This document shows, in pieces, positions 1 to 7,758 of a stretch of DNA of 30,276 nucleotides (within the stretch, counting starts at the first letter, position 1; each line of letters opens with the position of its first letter). The DNA lies in the IMG/VR virus record IMGVR_UViG_3300004448_001446, positions 1 to 30,276 of that record, one strand, 5' to 3'. This DNA is from a virus. A program made the position numbers and the translations under genes. The notes beneath the pieces were generated by a model. That model saw only the letters and a list, made by a program, of their open reading frames with translations. It had not been told where the DNA came from and made no database searches.

Positions 1-999
1 AAAGATTTTATTAAAGGTAAAAGAATACTTGTAACCGGTGGTGCAGGTTCAATAGGTAGTGAAATAGTAAGACAACTTGTTAATTTTAATGCCTCATCAG
101 TAACTGTTTTTGATAATGCTGAAGCATCTATGTTTCATTTGGAACAAGAGATTAGTAGGTCAAATCCAAAATCTCATATAAAATATGTAATAGGTGATGT
201 AAGAGATAAGTATAGATTAGAAGAAGTTTTTGAAAGCTTTAAACCTAACGTAGTATTTCATGCAGCTGCTTATAAACATGTTCCTATGATGGAGGCTAAT
301 CCAATTGAAGCAATTAAAACAAATGTTCTAGGAACAAAGAATGTTGCTGATATTTCTTTTATGAATGAGGTTGATAAATTTGTTATGGTATCAACAGATA
401 AAGCAGTTAATCCTACAAACATAATGGGTGCTACGAAAAGAATAGCAGAATTATATACTCAGTTTTTAGAAACTAAGTCAGCCACTAATTTTATAGTAAC
501 AAGATTTGGTAATGTATTAGGATCTGAAGGCTCAGTAATTCCAACATTTTTAAAACAAATTAAAAGCGGTGGTCCTGTAAGTGTTACCCATAAAGAAGTT
601 ATAAGATACTTTATGACTATACCTGAGGCATGCCAATTGGTTTTACAGGGGAGTGTATTAGGTAAAGGTGGAGAAGTATTTTTATTTGATATGGGAGAAC
701 CTGTAAGTATAAATGATTTAGCAAAAAATCTTATTAAACATTTTAAAAGTAAAGCTAAGATAGAATACATAGGATTAAGGCCCGGTGAAAAGCTATATGA
801 AGAACTATTATGTGATGGCGAAAATATGGTAACTACCGAAGATAATAATATAATGAAACTTAATCATATAGATTATGACTTTAAAACACTTATTCCTAAA
901 ATAGAAAAGTTATCTAAAATTAGATCAAATGATTTTTACAAAATACTTCTATTAATGAAAAGTATTGTTCCTGAATTTAAAAGAGAAGGCAATGAATAA
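1..999 (+). CDS. Nucleotide-sugar 4,6-dehydratase, PglF/WbpM/CapD type (5' partial)
   Basis: The reading frame is open from base 1, so the true start lies upstream; 332 codons are visible. It encodes the catalytic Rossmann domain of the extended SDR family that converts UDP-GlcNAc to the 4-keto-6-deoxy sugar. The NAD-binding TGGAGSIG motif is at codons 12-19. The motifs HAAAYKHVPMME and STDKAVNPTNIMGATK follow. Met replaces the usual SDR Tyr before GATK, which is typical of the long PglF/WbpM/CapD branch rather than the short PseB/FlaA1 branch. Long members carry N-terminal membrane helices; whether this one does cannot be seen. The stop overlaps the next gene by 8 bases, so the genes are probably translated together. 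With the acetyltransferase (2835) and aminotransferase (3413) it would make a diamino-trideoxy sugar. The family call is firm; the exact substrate is inferred. Confidence 0.85.
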   Translation, partial: KDFIKGKRILVTGGAGSIGSEIVRQLVNFNASSVTVFDNAEASMFHLEQEISRSNPKSHIKYVIGDVRDKYRLEEVFESFKPNVVFHAAAYKHVPMMEANPIEAIKTNVLGTKNVADISFMNEVDKFVMVSTDKAVNPTNIMGATKRIAELYTQFLETKSATNFIVTRFGNVLGSEGSVIPTFLKQIKSGGPVSVTHKEVIRYFMTIPEACQLVLQGSVLGKGGEVFLFDMGEPVSINDLAKNLIKHFKSKAKIEYIGLRPGEKLYEELLCDGENMVTTEDNNIMKLNHIDYDFKTLIPKIEKLSKIRSNDFYKILLLMKSIVPEFKREGNE

Positions 1000-2842
1000 A
1001 AAAAGAAAAATTAATTTATATTGGGATAAATGGAACTTTGGAAATGAGGAGAGGGCTGGGCATTTACCTTCTACACCTAGTCAGTATATAGAATGGACTA
1101 ATGATCCTACAGATGTTGCTATTTTTGTAGATTATGACGGTTCACTAGATAATTTAGAAACTATAGTTAAAAATTCAAATCAAAAATATAAAGTTATGGT
1201 TCAAATGGAACCTATGAGTTTTAATAGAGCTTTACATTCTTGGATTTTAGAGAATGAACATTTATTTGATTTAATATTTGTTCATTACCCTGCATGGAAA
1301 GGCACAGGTAAATATCCGGAAAAGTATAAGTATTATATAGCTGGTTCCAGAACTTTTATTGATTCTAATGAAAGAAAAATTTATAATAAAAGTAAAAATG
1401 TCACGGCTATATGGTCTAATAAAAACCTTGGGCTGCAAGGGCATATATTAAGACATACTGCAAGGGACTATATAAAAAATAAAATACCTAAGACTGTTGA
1501 TTGGAATAATCCTGTAAAAAAGATTGATGTATTAAAGGATTATAGATATGAAATAGTTGTAGAAAACGAATTTCCTTATTTTTTAACAGAGAAACATTTA
1601 GATTGTATGTTAACTGGTACTATTCCTATAATATGGGGCCATAAAGATACTAAGCAATGGGAAGGGTTTAATACAGATGGTATGATATTTTTTAATACAG
1701 CTGAAGAATTATATGATATCTTAACTAGCAATAAATTAACTTCTGAATTTTACAATTCAAAAGAAAAAGAAATTAAGCATAATTTTAAAGAATGTTTTAA
1801 ACACTTAAGTTTTGGCGATATTATTTGGAGGTCAGGTTTATCTGATCTTTTAAAAAGTGAATCTTCGGATAATTTAACTATTGATTTTAATTTAGACGGC
1901 GGTGGGACACTTTCTCAATTAGAAGTAATGGTTAAATCTCTTGTACATAATCCTAAGTTGCTAAAAACAATAGAAGAAGCACCATCAATTTATATAAAAT
2001 TAGGTGAGCATATTAAAAGCCATTGGCTTAAAGACAATAAAGGACTACGAAGAGTTCCTAATTGGTTTGATTTTGTTTTTGATCAATCTCCAAACGAAAA
2101 TAATAAAGTATTAAATCTTTATCGCCCTAATCTATGTAATGATAATTATATAATACCTTGTACTAATCTTATTACTAATAAAAGGGATAAGGATCTTTTG
2201 CCTATTATGAGAAAGGTCGTCAATACATTATGTAAATGGAAACCTTCATTAATAAATGATGTAAATAATTATTATAAAAAGTGGAAGTTAGATTCTAATA
2301 CATTAGGAGTTCATCTAAGAACTACTGATATGAATTTACATACAGAGTGGGGTAAGGCAGAGTTAAGTGATTACCTTATTTTAATTCGTAAGGTTATAAA
2401 AGAAAATCCTAATATTAATAAGATTTTTATAGCAAGTGATGCAGTAAAGAGCATTGAGTATTTAAAAACGTTTTCCGATCTTCCACCTATTTATTATTTT
2501 AATATAGAAAGAGTAGACCTAACCGACCAAACAGATTCTCAAGTTACTCAACAAATACTTAACTGGGAAAAGAAAGATAATGCATATGAGCTTTTTAGAG
2601 ATGTACATATGCTATCTAAATTTCCTATTTTTATAGGAAGAATAAGTTCTGTGACAAATTTTTCTATAATATTAAATGAGAATATTAAAAAATATTATTG
2701 CATTAATGAATTTTTTAATGATCATAATGAATTAGAAAAAGAAAGAAGAAAATATGTTAAAACATTTTTACCTTCTGGTGGTTGGGATAGGTTAGAATTA
2801 TCTGAAGAAGAAATAGAAAAATTTGCAAAAATAAATGATTAA
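992..2842 (+). CDS. Two-domain fucosyltransferase-like glycosyltransferase (GT10-like plus GT23/NodZ-like)
   Basis: The protein has 616 residues from the ATG at 992, which overlaps the upstream stop and has GAGAAGG just before it. An earlier in-frame ATG at 965 would overlap the dehydratase more and is less likely. The N-terminal half (about residues 1-290) looks like a GT10 alpha-1,3/1,4-fucosyltransferase: the segment at about 184-216 contains YEIVVEN, LTEKHLDC and GTIPIIWG, matching the family's conserved donor-site block. The C-terminal half (about 370-580) carries LGVHLRTTD with His441 and Arg443, then FIASDA, then DVHMLSKFPIFIGRISS. This is the pattern of GDP-fucose enzymes of the GT23/NodZ/GT11 type. 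Both halves would use GDP-fucose, but no GDP-fucose synthesis genes are in the window. Each family call rests on short motifs. Joining two such domains in one phage protein is unusual. Confidence 0.65.
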   Translation: MNKKRKINLYWDKWNFGNEERAGHLPSTPSQYIEWTNDPTDVAIFVDYDGSLDNLETIVKNSNQKYKVMVQMEPMSFNRALHSWILENEHLFDLIFVHYPAWKGTGKYPEKYKYYIAGSRTFIDSNERKIYNKSKNVTAIWSNKNLGLQGHILRHTARDYIKNKIPKTVDWNNPVKKIDVLKDYRYEIVVENEFPYFLTEKHLDCMLTGTIPIIWGHKDTKQWEGFNTDGMIFFNTAEELYDILTSNKLTSEFYNSKEKEIKHNFKECFKHLSFGDIIWRSGLSDLLKSESSDNLTIDFNLDGGGTLSQLEVMVKSLVHNPKLLKTIEEAPSIYIKLGEHIKSHWLKDNKGLRRVPNWFDFVFDQSPNENNKVLNLYRPNLCNDNYIIPCTNLITNKRDKDLLPIMRKVVNTLCKWKPSLINDVNNYYKKWKLDSNTLGVHLRTTDMNLHTEWGKAELSDYLILIRKVIKENPNINKIFIASDAVKSIEYLKTFSDLPPIYYFNIERVDLTDQTDSQVTQQILNWEKKDNAYELFRDVHMLSKFPIFIGRISSVTNFSIILNENIKKYYCINEFFNDHNELEKERRKYVKTFLPSGGWDRLELSEEEIEKFAKIND

Positions 2843-3416
2843 TATTTACGGAAAAGGCGGGCATGCAAAAGTAATAAGTTCTGTTTTGTATAATACACAC
2901 CCTAAACAAATAAAATTTTGGGATGATGAAAGTTATGAAAAAGAAGTTGGGGATTTTGATCCTTATAATAATAATATAGAAGGTGATTGGTTAATTGCTA
3001 TTGGTAATAATAGTTCAAGAAAAAGAATAGCAGAATTATTAGGAAATGATTGTTATATTACAGTAATTCATGACTCGGCTGTTTTGGATAGAAATATTAA
3101 TCCTGGGAAGGGTTCTCAGATATTGCATAATTCTACAATACAAGTTGGTACTAAAATAGGAAAGCATTGTATAATAAATACGGCGGCATCAATAGATCAT
3201 GATTGTATATTAGGAGACTTTAGTTTTATAGGACCTAATGCAACATTGTGTGGTGGTGTAGAAATTGGAGAAGGTACATTTATTGGAGCAGGTGCTGTGA
3301 TATTACCTTATATTAAAATTGGTAAAAATTGTATGATTGGTGCAGGCTCAGTTGTTACAAAAAATTTACCTGATGGAATTACTGCTTATGGAAATCCTGT
3401 TAAAATAAAATTATGA
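2835..3416 (+). CDS. PglD/NeuD-family sugar acetyltransferase
   Basis: The protein has 193 residues, close to C. jejuni PglD (195). The N-terminal domain begins INIYGKGGHAKV, the Rossmann-like sugar-nucleotide binding motif of the NeuD/PglD family. From about residue 85 onward there are hexapeptide repeats of a left-handed beta-helix (IGKHC, ILGDFSFIGPNATLCGG, IGEGTFIGAGAV, IGKNCMIGAGSVV) and a VTKNLPDG ending. His122 in the sequence ASIDHDC corresponds to the catalytic His of PglD. The expected role is acetyl-CoA-dependent N-acetylation of the 4-amino group made by the aminotransferase encoded next. The gene overlaps its upstream neighbour by 8 bases and the downstream one by 4. O-acetylation of a sialic acid (NeuD-like) is an alternative, but the dehydratase and aminotransferase neighbours favour the PglD role. 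Confidence 0.83.
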   Translation: MINIYGKGGHAKVISSVLYNTHPKQIKFWDDESYEKEVGDFDPYNNNIEGDWLIAIGNNSSRKRIAELLGNDCYITVIHDSAVLDRNINPGKGSQILHNSTIQVGTKIGKHCIINTAASIDHDCILGDFSFIGPNATLCGGVEIGEGTFIGAGAVILPYIKIGKNCMIGAGSVVTKNLPDGITAYGNPVKIKL

Positions 3417-4528
3417 AAAAAATTTATCTTTCACCGCCTCATATGTCAGGCAAAGAGTTAGAATATATTAATGATGTGTTTAAAGATAATTGGATAGCTC
3501 CAATTGGGCCACATCTTAATATGTTTGAAGATACTGTTAAAGAATATACTAATTCTAAATACGCAGTAGCTGTTACTTCAGCAACTGCAGGTATTCATTT
3601 AGCATTAAGAGCATTAAGGGTTGAAGAAGGTGATTATGTTTTATGTTCTTCATTAACTTTCGTAGCAACCGTTAATCCTATAATTTACTGTGGTGCTGAA
3701 CCTATTTTTATTGATTCAGAAGAAGGTACATGGAATATGGATCCTATACTATTAGAAAAAGCAATTCTTAATTCAACAGCTTTAGGTAAAAAACCAAAAG
3801 CTATTATACCCGTCCATATTTTTGGAGTACCATGTAATATGGATGCAATTAAAAAATTATCAGATGAATATGACATACCTATTATTGAAGATGCCGCTGA
3901 AAGTTTGGGATCTACTTTTAATAATAAGCACACAGGAACCTTTGGTCCTATTGGTGTTTATTCTTTTAATGGAAATAAGTTATTATCTACCTCAGGTGGT
4001 GGGGTTATTGTAACCAATGATGATAAACTTGCAGATTATATGAGATTTTTATCTACGCAAGCTAAAGATAAAAAACCATTTTATCATCATACTGAAATAG
4101 GTTATAATTATAGAATGAGTAATGTTCTTGCTGCAATTGGTGTAGGCCAAATGGAGTCTATAGAAGATAGAATAAAAAGAACAAGAGAAATTAATCAAAT
4201 TTATAGAAAAGAAGTAGGTAATTTATTTTATTCTTTTCAAGAAGAGAGAGAAACTGATAGATCTAATATGTGGTTAAGCTGTGCTCTTATGAAAGGTGAA
4301 GATAAACCAGAAGATTTAATTGACCATTTAGCTAATGATAATATAGAAGCAAGAAGAATTTGGAAACCAATGCATGAACAACCAGTTATGCAAGGATATA
4401 AAAAATATATAAATGGAAACAGTTCTTTATTATTCTTACAAGGTATTTGTTTACCTTCAGGTTCAGATCTTACAAACAAAGATATGAAAAGAATTATAAA
4501 GTCTATAAAAACATTTTTTAATAAATGA
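3413..4528 (+). CDS. DegT/DnrJ/EryC1 (PglE-like) PLP-dependent sugar aminotransferase
   Basis: The protein has 371 residues, a normal length for the family. It opens with IYLSPPHMSGKELEY and NWIAPIGPHLNMFE, the usual start of PglE/EpsN-type enzymes. SATAGIHLAL binds the cofactor phosphate. Asp160 in IIEDAAESLG contacts the pyridoxal nitrogen, and Lys189 in SFNGNKLLSTSGGG is the expected Schiff-base lysine. The reaction is transfer of an amino group, normally from glutamate, to C4 of the 4-keto-6-deoxy sugar made by the first gene. The start codon overlaps the previous stop by 4 bases (ATGA), and its own stop overlaps the next start by 4 bases, so translation is probably coupled. All key residues are present. 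Confidence 0.87.
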   Translation: MKKIYLSPPHMSGKELEYINDVFKDNWIAPIGPHLNMFEDTVKEYTNSKYAVAVTSATAGIHLALRALRVEEGDYVLCSSLTFVATVNPIIYCGAEPIFIDSEEGTWNMDPILLEKAILNSTALGKKPKAIIPVHIFGVPCNMDAIKKLSDEYDIPIIEDAAESLGSTFNNKHTGTFGPIGVYSFNGNKLLSTSGGGVIVTNDDKLADYMRFLSTQAKDKKPFYHHTEIGYNYRMSNVLAAIGVGQMESIEDRIKRTREINQIYRKEVGNLFYSFQEERETDRSNMWLSCALMKGEDKPEDLIDHLANDNIEARRIWKPMHEQPVMQGYKKYINGNSSLLFLQGICLPSGSDLTNKDMKRIIKSIKTFFNK

Positions 4529-5433
4529 TAACTTTTGAAGAATATAACTTATTAGAGTCTTATATAGGCCAAGAAAATTTTCAAATTCTTTTAGAAAAAA
4601 ATCTTGGATCAAAAATAGATAATGATATTAAGTTTGGAATAGTGATGGCTACTCATGATATGAATGCTGGTGCTGCAAACAAACAGAGGGCAAAGCATAT
4701 GACAACTCCTGGCGTTTTAGCAGATGCTTTAAATTCTATTAAGAATCAAAAATATAAAAACTGGAAAATTTATTTGACTGCTGATAAATATGAAGGTGAT
4801 GAGAATGAAATTAAAAAAGTAATAGAAGATATTATACCTGCTGATCAAATTCAATATAAGAATAGATCAACACCAGGTGAAAGAAATAATAAAAAGTGGA
4901 CAACTAAACAAATTAGATTTACTGCAGGCTGTGGTGCATTAAATGATTCCTTAAATATGGCAGACAAAGACGGTTGTGATTATATCATACGATTAGATCA
5001 TGATGATAAATGGGCTCCTAATCACTTAGAGACTATTGCTAAAGCGTACTCACAATTTCCTGATTTAGGTTTTGTGTTTACTAGAAGTAAAAAGAAAGTA
5101 ACTGCTCATAATACTGCAAAGAAAGTATTTATGCAACCGCAAAAAGAATATGATATGGATTTAAATAATAAAGGATACGGAGCAAATGATACTTCGCATT
5201 CTGCTGTGTCTTGGAGACCTAGCATAATAGGTAAATTAAGATATAGAAATCCAGATCAACAGAAAAACACTGCTCCTAAGCTAAAGGGTGCACCATCTAA
5301 TTCAGGTGGTATATTACCTGCTGATTGGGACATGTTTAAAAGAGTCATGATGAACGTCAAGGACAAAGGAAAAAATTATATGTACATTCCTAAAGTAACA
5401 AGTTTTTACAGAAACCGTGAAGGTAAGTTCTAG
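4525..5433 (+). CDS. GT2-type (GT-A fold) glycosyltransferase
   Basis: The protein has 302 residues. The N-terminal third resembles family 2 glycosyltransferases: a beta-strand FGIVMATHD, then LADALNSIKNQKYKNWKIYL, where the helix and NW.IYL pattern is typical of GT2. The metal- and donor-binding motif is RLDHDDKW (Asp158, Asp160, Asp161). The insert with ERNNKKWTTKQIRFTAGCGALNDSL fits the segment before the DxD motif. The C-terminal part (about 190-302) is not recognised and may set the acceptor. This is the last gene of the five-gene glycan cluster; its start overlaps the aminotransferase stop. It could transfer the trideoxy sugar made by the cluster, but neither donor nor acceptor can be read from the sequence. 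Confidence 0.72.
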   Translation: MITFEEYNLLESYIGQENFQILLEKNLGSKIDNDIKFGIVMATHDMNAGAANKQRAKHMTTPGVLADALNSIKNQKYKNWKIYLTADKYEGDENEIKKVIEDIIPADQIQYKNRSTPGERNNKKWTTKQIRFTAGCGALNDSLNMADKDGCDYIIRLDHDDKWAPNHLETIAKAYSQFPDLGFVFTRSKKKVTAHNTAKKVFMQPQKEYDMDLNNKGYGANDTSHSAVSWRPSIIGKLRYRNPDQQKNTAPKLKGAPSNSGGILPADWDMFKRVMMNVKDKGKNYMYIPKVTSFYRNREGKF

Positions 5434-5440
5434 TGATGAA

Positions 5441-5456
5441 TATATAGATTAAATAA
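5441..5456 (+). promoter_or_regulatory. Promoter-like AT motif before the H1-like gene
   Basis: TATATAGATTAAATAA begins 8 bases after the stop of the glycosyltransferase and about 40 bases before the next ATG. An A/C-rich leader without a Shine-Dalgarno sequence follows. It is weaker than the TATAAnAATAAA motifs seen elsewhere in the window. Its position before a monocistronic gene that ends in a terminator supports a role as promoter. Confidence 0.35.
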
Positions 5457-5481
5457 ACAATAACAACAAAAACAATTAATT

Positions 5482-5658
5482 ATGGAAAAATTTGAAGAAA
5501 TTAAAGCGTTAATCGAAGCGTGTAATGAAGATGTAGATAAGTTTTATGTAAAAGGAAATAAAGCTGCTGCTGTTAGAATTCGTAAAACAATGCAAGATAT
5601 TAAAAATCTAGCACAAGAAGTAAGAATACACGTACAAGATACTAAGAACAGTCTTTAA
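5482..5658 (+). CDS. Histone H1-like DNA-binding protein (Hc1-type)
   Basis: This small 58-residue gene begins MEKFEEIKALIEACNEDVDK and continues with FYVKGNKAAAVRIRKTMQ and DIKNLAQEVRIHVQDTKNSL. The KFY.KGNKAA..R.RK.MQ.IK.LAQE.R pattern is that of the short histone H1-like (Hc1 family) proteins common in Bacteroidota, which are about 58-60 residues long. It would be a basic helical nucleoid-binding protein, possibly for compacting or remodelling host or phage DNA. It stands alone: promoter-like motif upstream, A-rich leader without Shine-Dalgarno, and an intrinsic terminator 25 bases after the stop. It sits between two sugar operons, which suggests a cargo gene taken from a host. Family recognition is from memory of the conserved pattern; its function in the phage is inferred. 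Confidence 0.8.
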   Translation: MEKFEEIKALIEACNEDVDKFYVKGNKAAAVRIRKTMQDIKNLAQEVRIHVQDTKNSL

Positions 5659-5680
5659 TACAAATACCGTTCACCTAAAA

Positions 5681-5709
5681 AGAGGCTGCCATCTAGGCGG
5701 TCTTTTTTT
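5681..5709 (+). terminator. Intrinsic terminator after the H1-like gene
   Basis: The stem AGGCTGCC (5683-5690) pairs with GGCGGTCT (5696-5703) with two G-T wobbles. The loop is ATCTA, and a run of seven T follows (5703-5709). It ends the single-gene unit and separates it from the operon starting at 5781. Confidence 0.85.
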
Positions 5710-5757
5710 GTCTTAAAAATATCTCTAGCACTCTTAAAACATTTGTTATTTTATCCA

Positions 5758-5770
5758 TATAATAATAAAT
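5758..5770 (+). promoter_or_regulatory. TATAAnAATAAA-class promoter of the sugar/methyltransferase operon
   Basis: TATAATAATAAAT lies 23 bases before the ATG at 5781, directly downstream of the terminator at 5681-5709. The same 12-base core occurs before uvsX (13580) and the gp55 gene (22727), with one-base variants before gp45, the polymerase unit and gp41. The short spacing implies a very short mRNA leader if this is a -10 element. It may be used by a phage-modified RNA polymerase. Confidence 0.6.
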
Positions 5771-5780
5771 TAGGATTTAT

Positions 5781-6332
5781 ATGGAAAAATGTTTAATGTT
5801 AGATTTTGATGATACACTAGTTAAAACTATTGAGATTCATGCTGATTCCTGGAGAAAGGCATTAGAAAAGGTCTTAAACATAGAAATACCGTTATCCGCT
5901 ATCATGGCAGATATTAATTATGGTATGGATGTTTTATTAGAAAAATATCAATTAACTAATAAAGAATCTAAGTTAGCACAAAAATATAAAAAGGAAATAT
6001 TTTCAAAAAACTTACATAAAACTAAAGTAAATGAATTACTTTTATATATGTGTAAGAGTAAAGTATTTAAAAATTTAGTTATAGCATCTAATTCTTCTAG
6101 AGAAAATGTAGATAGAATCATGAGTTATCATCAAATAGATCCTAAGTTATTTGATTACATATATACAAGAGAAGATGTATCAAATAAAAAACCGTCTATA
6201 GATATGGGAAATCTAATAATAGAAAAATTTCCACAATATAACAAAGAAGACTTTTTAATGGTTGGTGATTCTGACGTAGATTCAACCTTTGCACGTAAAC
6301 TAGGAATAAAATGCATAATAGTAAAATTTTAG
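5781..6332 (+). CDS. HAD-superfamily phosphatase
   Basis: The protein has 183 residues with all four HAD motifs: DFDDT with nucleophile Asp8 and acid/base Asp10; motif II at S103 in ASNSS; Lys in SNKKPS; and the Mg-binding motif GDSDVD at 162-167. A helical cap lies between residues 15 and 85, as in the beta-phosphoglucomutase-like subfamily. It is the first gene of a six-gene operon with a kinase, a nucleotidyltransferase, a glycosyltransferase, an epimerase and a DNA methyltransferase. It probably dephosphorylates, or isomerises, a sugar phosphate on the way to an activated sugar. The substrate cannot be read from the sequence. The gene overlaps the next by 22 bases. Confidence 0.8.
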   Translation: MEKCLMLDFDDTLVKTIEIHADSWRKALEKVLNIEIPLSAIMADINYGMDVLLEKYQLTNKESKLAQKYKKEIFSKNLHKTKVNELLLYMCKSKVFKNLVIASNSSRENVDRIMSYHQIDPKLFDYIYTREDVSNKKPSIDMGNLIIEKFPQYNKEDFLMVGDSDVDSTFARKLGIKCIIVKF

Positions 6333-7057
6333 TAGGGAATAGTGGAGATAAAGTATTTCTCCAAGGTAACAAAGTAATTAAAGAGGCTGGGCATTATCCA
6401 GAAAAATTCAAACAGCAAATGGAATTTCTTATGTGCTGTGATCATCCTAATTTTATTAATGTTAAGCCTCTATCAGAAACAAGTTATGAAATGAAAAGGT
6501 TTTCAACTTGGTATGATAAAATTTTAACTCAACCTATTACTAACTCATTAAATCAATTAGAAAATCTTATTTCAATTATAGGCAAGTTTGATAATATAGG
6601 ATCTGATGTAAAGACTCAAGATTATTTTAATAAACTTCAATTAAGAACAGGTTATACTTATGAAGGTAAATTTGATGCAGTATCTTGTTGGGGTTTTGTA
6701 CATGGAGATTTAACCGTAAGTAACATTTTACATGATAAAGATTTTCTTTTTATAGACCCAAGAGGTACCGAAGAACAGGACTATTATGATTATGGAAAAC
6801 TGATGCAATCATTTGTCATGGAATATGAGTCCCATATATACAATAATCCAAATAAAAAATACAGTAAGTTCTGTAAAGAAGCTGAAAAGATAATGTATGA
6901 ATGGTGTGATGAATATCAACTTAAGTTCTTTTTAGCTGTTCATTTATTAGGAGCAGTACCTTTCTTTGAATTAAATGAAAGGTATGAATTAGCAGGATCT
7001 TTCCTTAAAAAAGGACATGAATTATTTGATGAATTAGAAATAAAGTATACTAAATGA
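6311..7057 (+). CDS. APH/choline-kinase-like small-molecule kinase
   Basis: The protein has 248 residues with the active-site pattern of the aminoglycoside phosphotransferase/choline kinase fold: HGDLTVSN at 131-138 (catalytic Asp133, metal ligand Asn138) and FIDPRG with Asp149. An N-terminal lobe with KVFLQGNKVIKEA would bind ATP. Such kinases occur in capsule and LPS loci, where they phosphorylate sugars or alcohols before nucleotidyl transfer. The next gene encodes a nucleotidyltransferase, which suits a kinase then pyrophosphorylase order. The chosen ATG is the only reasonable start, and it overlaps the upstream gene by 22 bases. The stop overlaps the next start by 4 bases. Antibiotic resistance is unlikely in this context. 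Confidence 0.72.
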   Translation: MHNSKILVGNSGDKVFLQGNKVIKEAGHYPEKFKQQMEFLMCCDHPNFINVKPLSETSYEMKRFSTWYDKILTQPITNSLNQLENLISIIGKFDNIGSDVKTQDYFNKLQLRTGYTYEGKFDAVSCWGFVHGDLTVSNILHDKDFLFIDPRGTEEQDYYDYGKLMQSFVMEYESHIYNNPNKKYSKFCKEAEKIMYEWCDEYQLKFFLAVHLLGAVPFFELNERYELAGSFLKKGHELFDELEIKYTK

Positions 7058-7758
7058 AAAGAGTAAGTAAAGCAATTATATTAGCAGCAGGCCGTTCTAC
7101 AAGATATGGCAAAAATAAATTAGTTGATCCTATCTTAGGCAAATCAACAGTTGAATATTGTATTGAATTTTGTATTGAGAATGGAATAGAAGATTGTTAT
7201 GTAACAATTAGTAAAGCCGATTTCTTTTTTAAAGATAGTATAAAACTTTCTCATCCTATTATAGAAAAACTTAATAAGTATAAAAAAGACATTAACATAT
7301 TTTATGAATTTCAAAAGGATGATGAATATGGTCCAGGTGCAGCAATAAAGGTTTGGGCTGGTAAATTTAATGAAGGCTTCTTGTGTTTATTTGGAGATAA
7401 TTATTATCAAGGAAATATAGGATTAGAATATCATGATCCAAACAGTACAGTAGTTACTTACAAAGATTATGATACAAGAGCTAGGAATTTACAATTAGCT
7501 TCCATATTAGAAAATGTTGTTATAGAAAAACCACATGGAATTGTTTCAGGAAGATATTTCTGTGGTTATATGATATTTTCAAAAGAAGCATTTGATAATC
7601 TTGATAGTATTAAAATGTCAAATAGAAATGAATATGAAATTACCCATCTTATTAATTCAATGGATAATTTAAAGTTTGAGGAATTAAATATATGTTGGTA
7701 TGATCTAACGTATGAAAATGATAAAGAAGTAATAGAAGATTTAATTAAAACGTGTTAA
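7054..7758 (+). CDS. Sugar-phosphate nucleotidyltransferase (NTP_transferase family)
   Basis: The protein has 234 residues. The N-terminal nucleotide-binding signature is AIILAAGRSTRYGKNKL, with the GRSTRYG loop at 13-19 and Lys22. The metal-binding position is FGDNYY with Asp115, and GPGAAIKVW resembles the substrate-binding segment of RmlA/GalU-like enzymes. EITHLINSM near residue 195 fits the usual EITD.IN motif. It should join a sugar 1-phosphate (or similar alcohol phosphate) to a nucleotide and release pyrophosphate. It starts inside the stop of the kinase gene (ATGA overlap), and the next gene begins immediately after its stop. This tight packing suggests one pathway supplying the glycosyltransferase encoded next. 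Confidence 0.82.
   Translation: MKRVSKAIILAAGRSTRYGKNKLVDPILGKSTVEYCIEFCIENGIEDCYVTISKADFFFKDSIKLSHPIIEKLNKYKKDINIFYEFQKDDEYGPGAAIKVWAGKFNEGFLCLFGDNYYQGNIGLEYHDPNSTVVTYKDYDTRARNLQLASILENVVIEKPHGIVSGRYFCGYMIFSKEAFDNLDSIKMSNRNEYEITHLINSMDNLKFEELNICWYDLTYENDKEVIEDLIKTC

Noticed and set aside
3822-4013. Second + strand open frame inside the aminotransferase gene
   Set aside because: It is a frame-shifted shadow of a well-conserved aminotransferase and is biased to Leu/Ile by the AT-rich sequence.
6311-7057. Aminoglycoside resistance gene
   Set aside because: The APH-type motif is shared by many sugar and choline kinases, and the operon with a nucleotidyltransferase and sugar genes fits small-molecule activation better.
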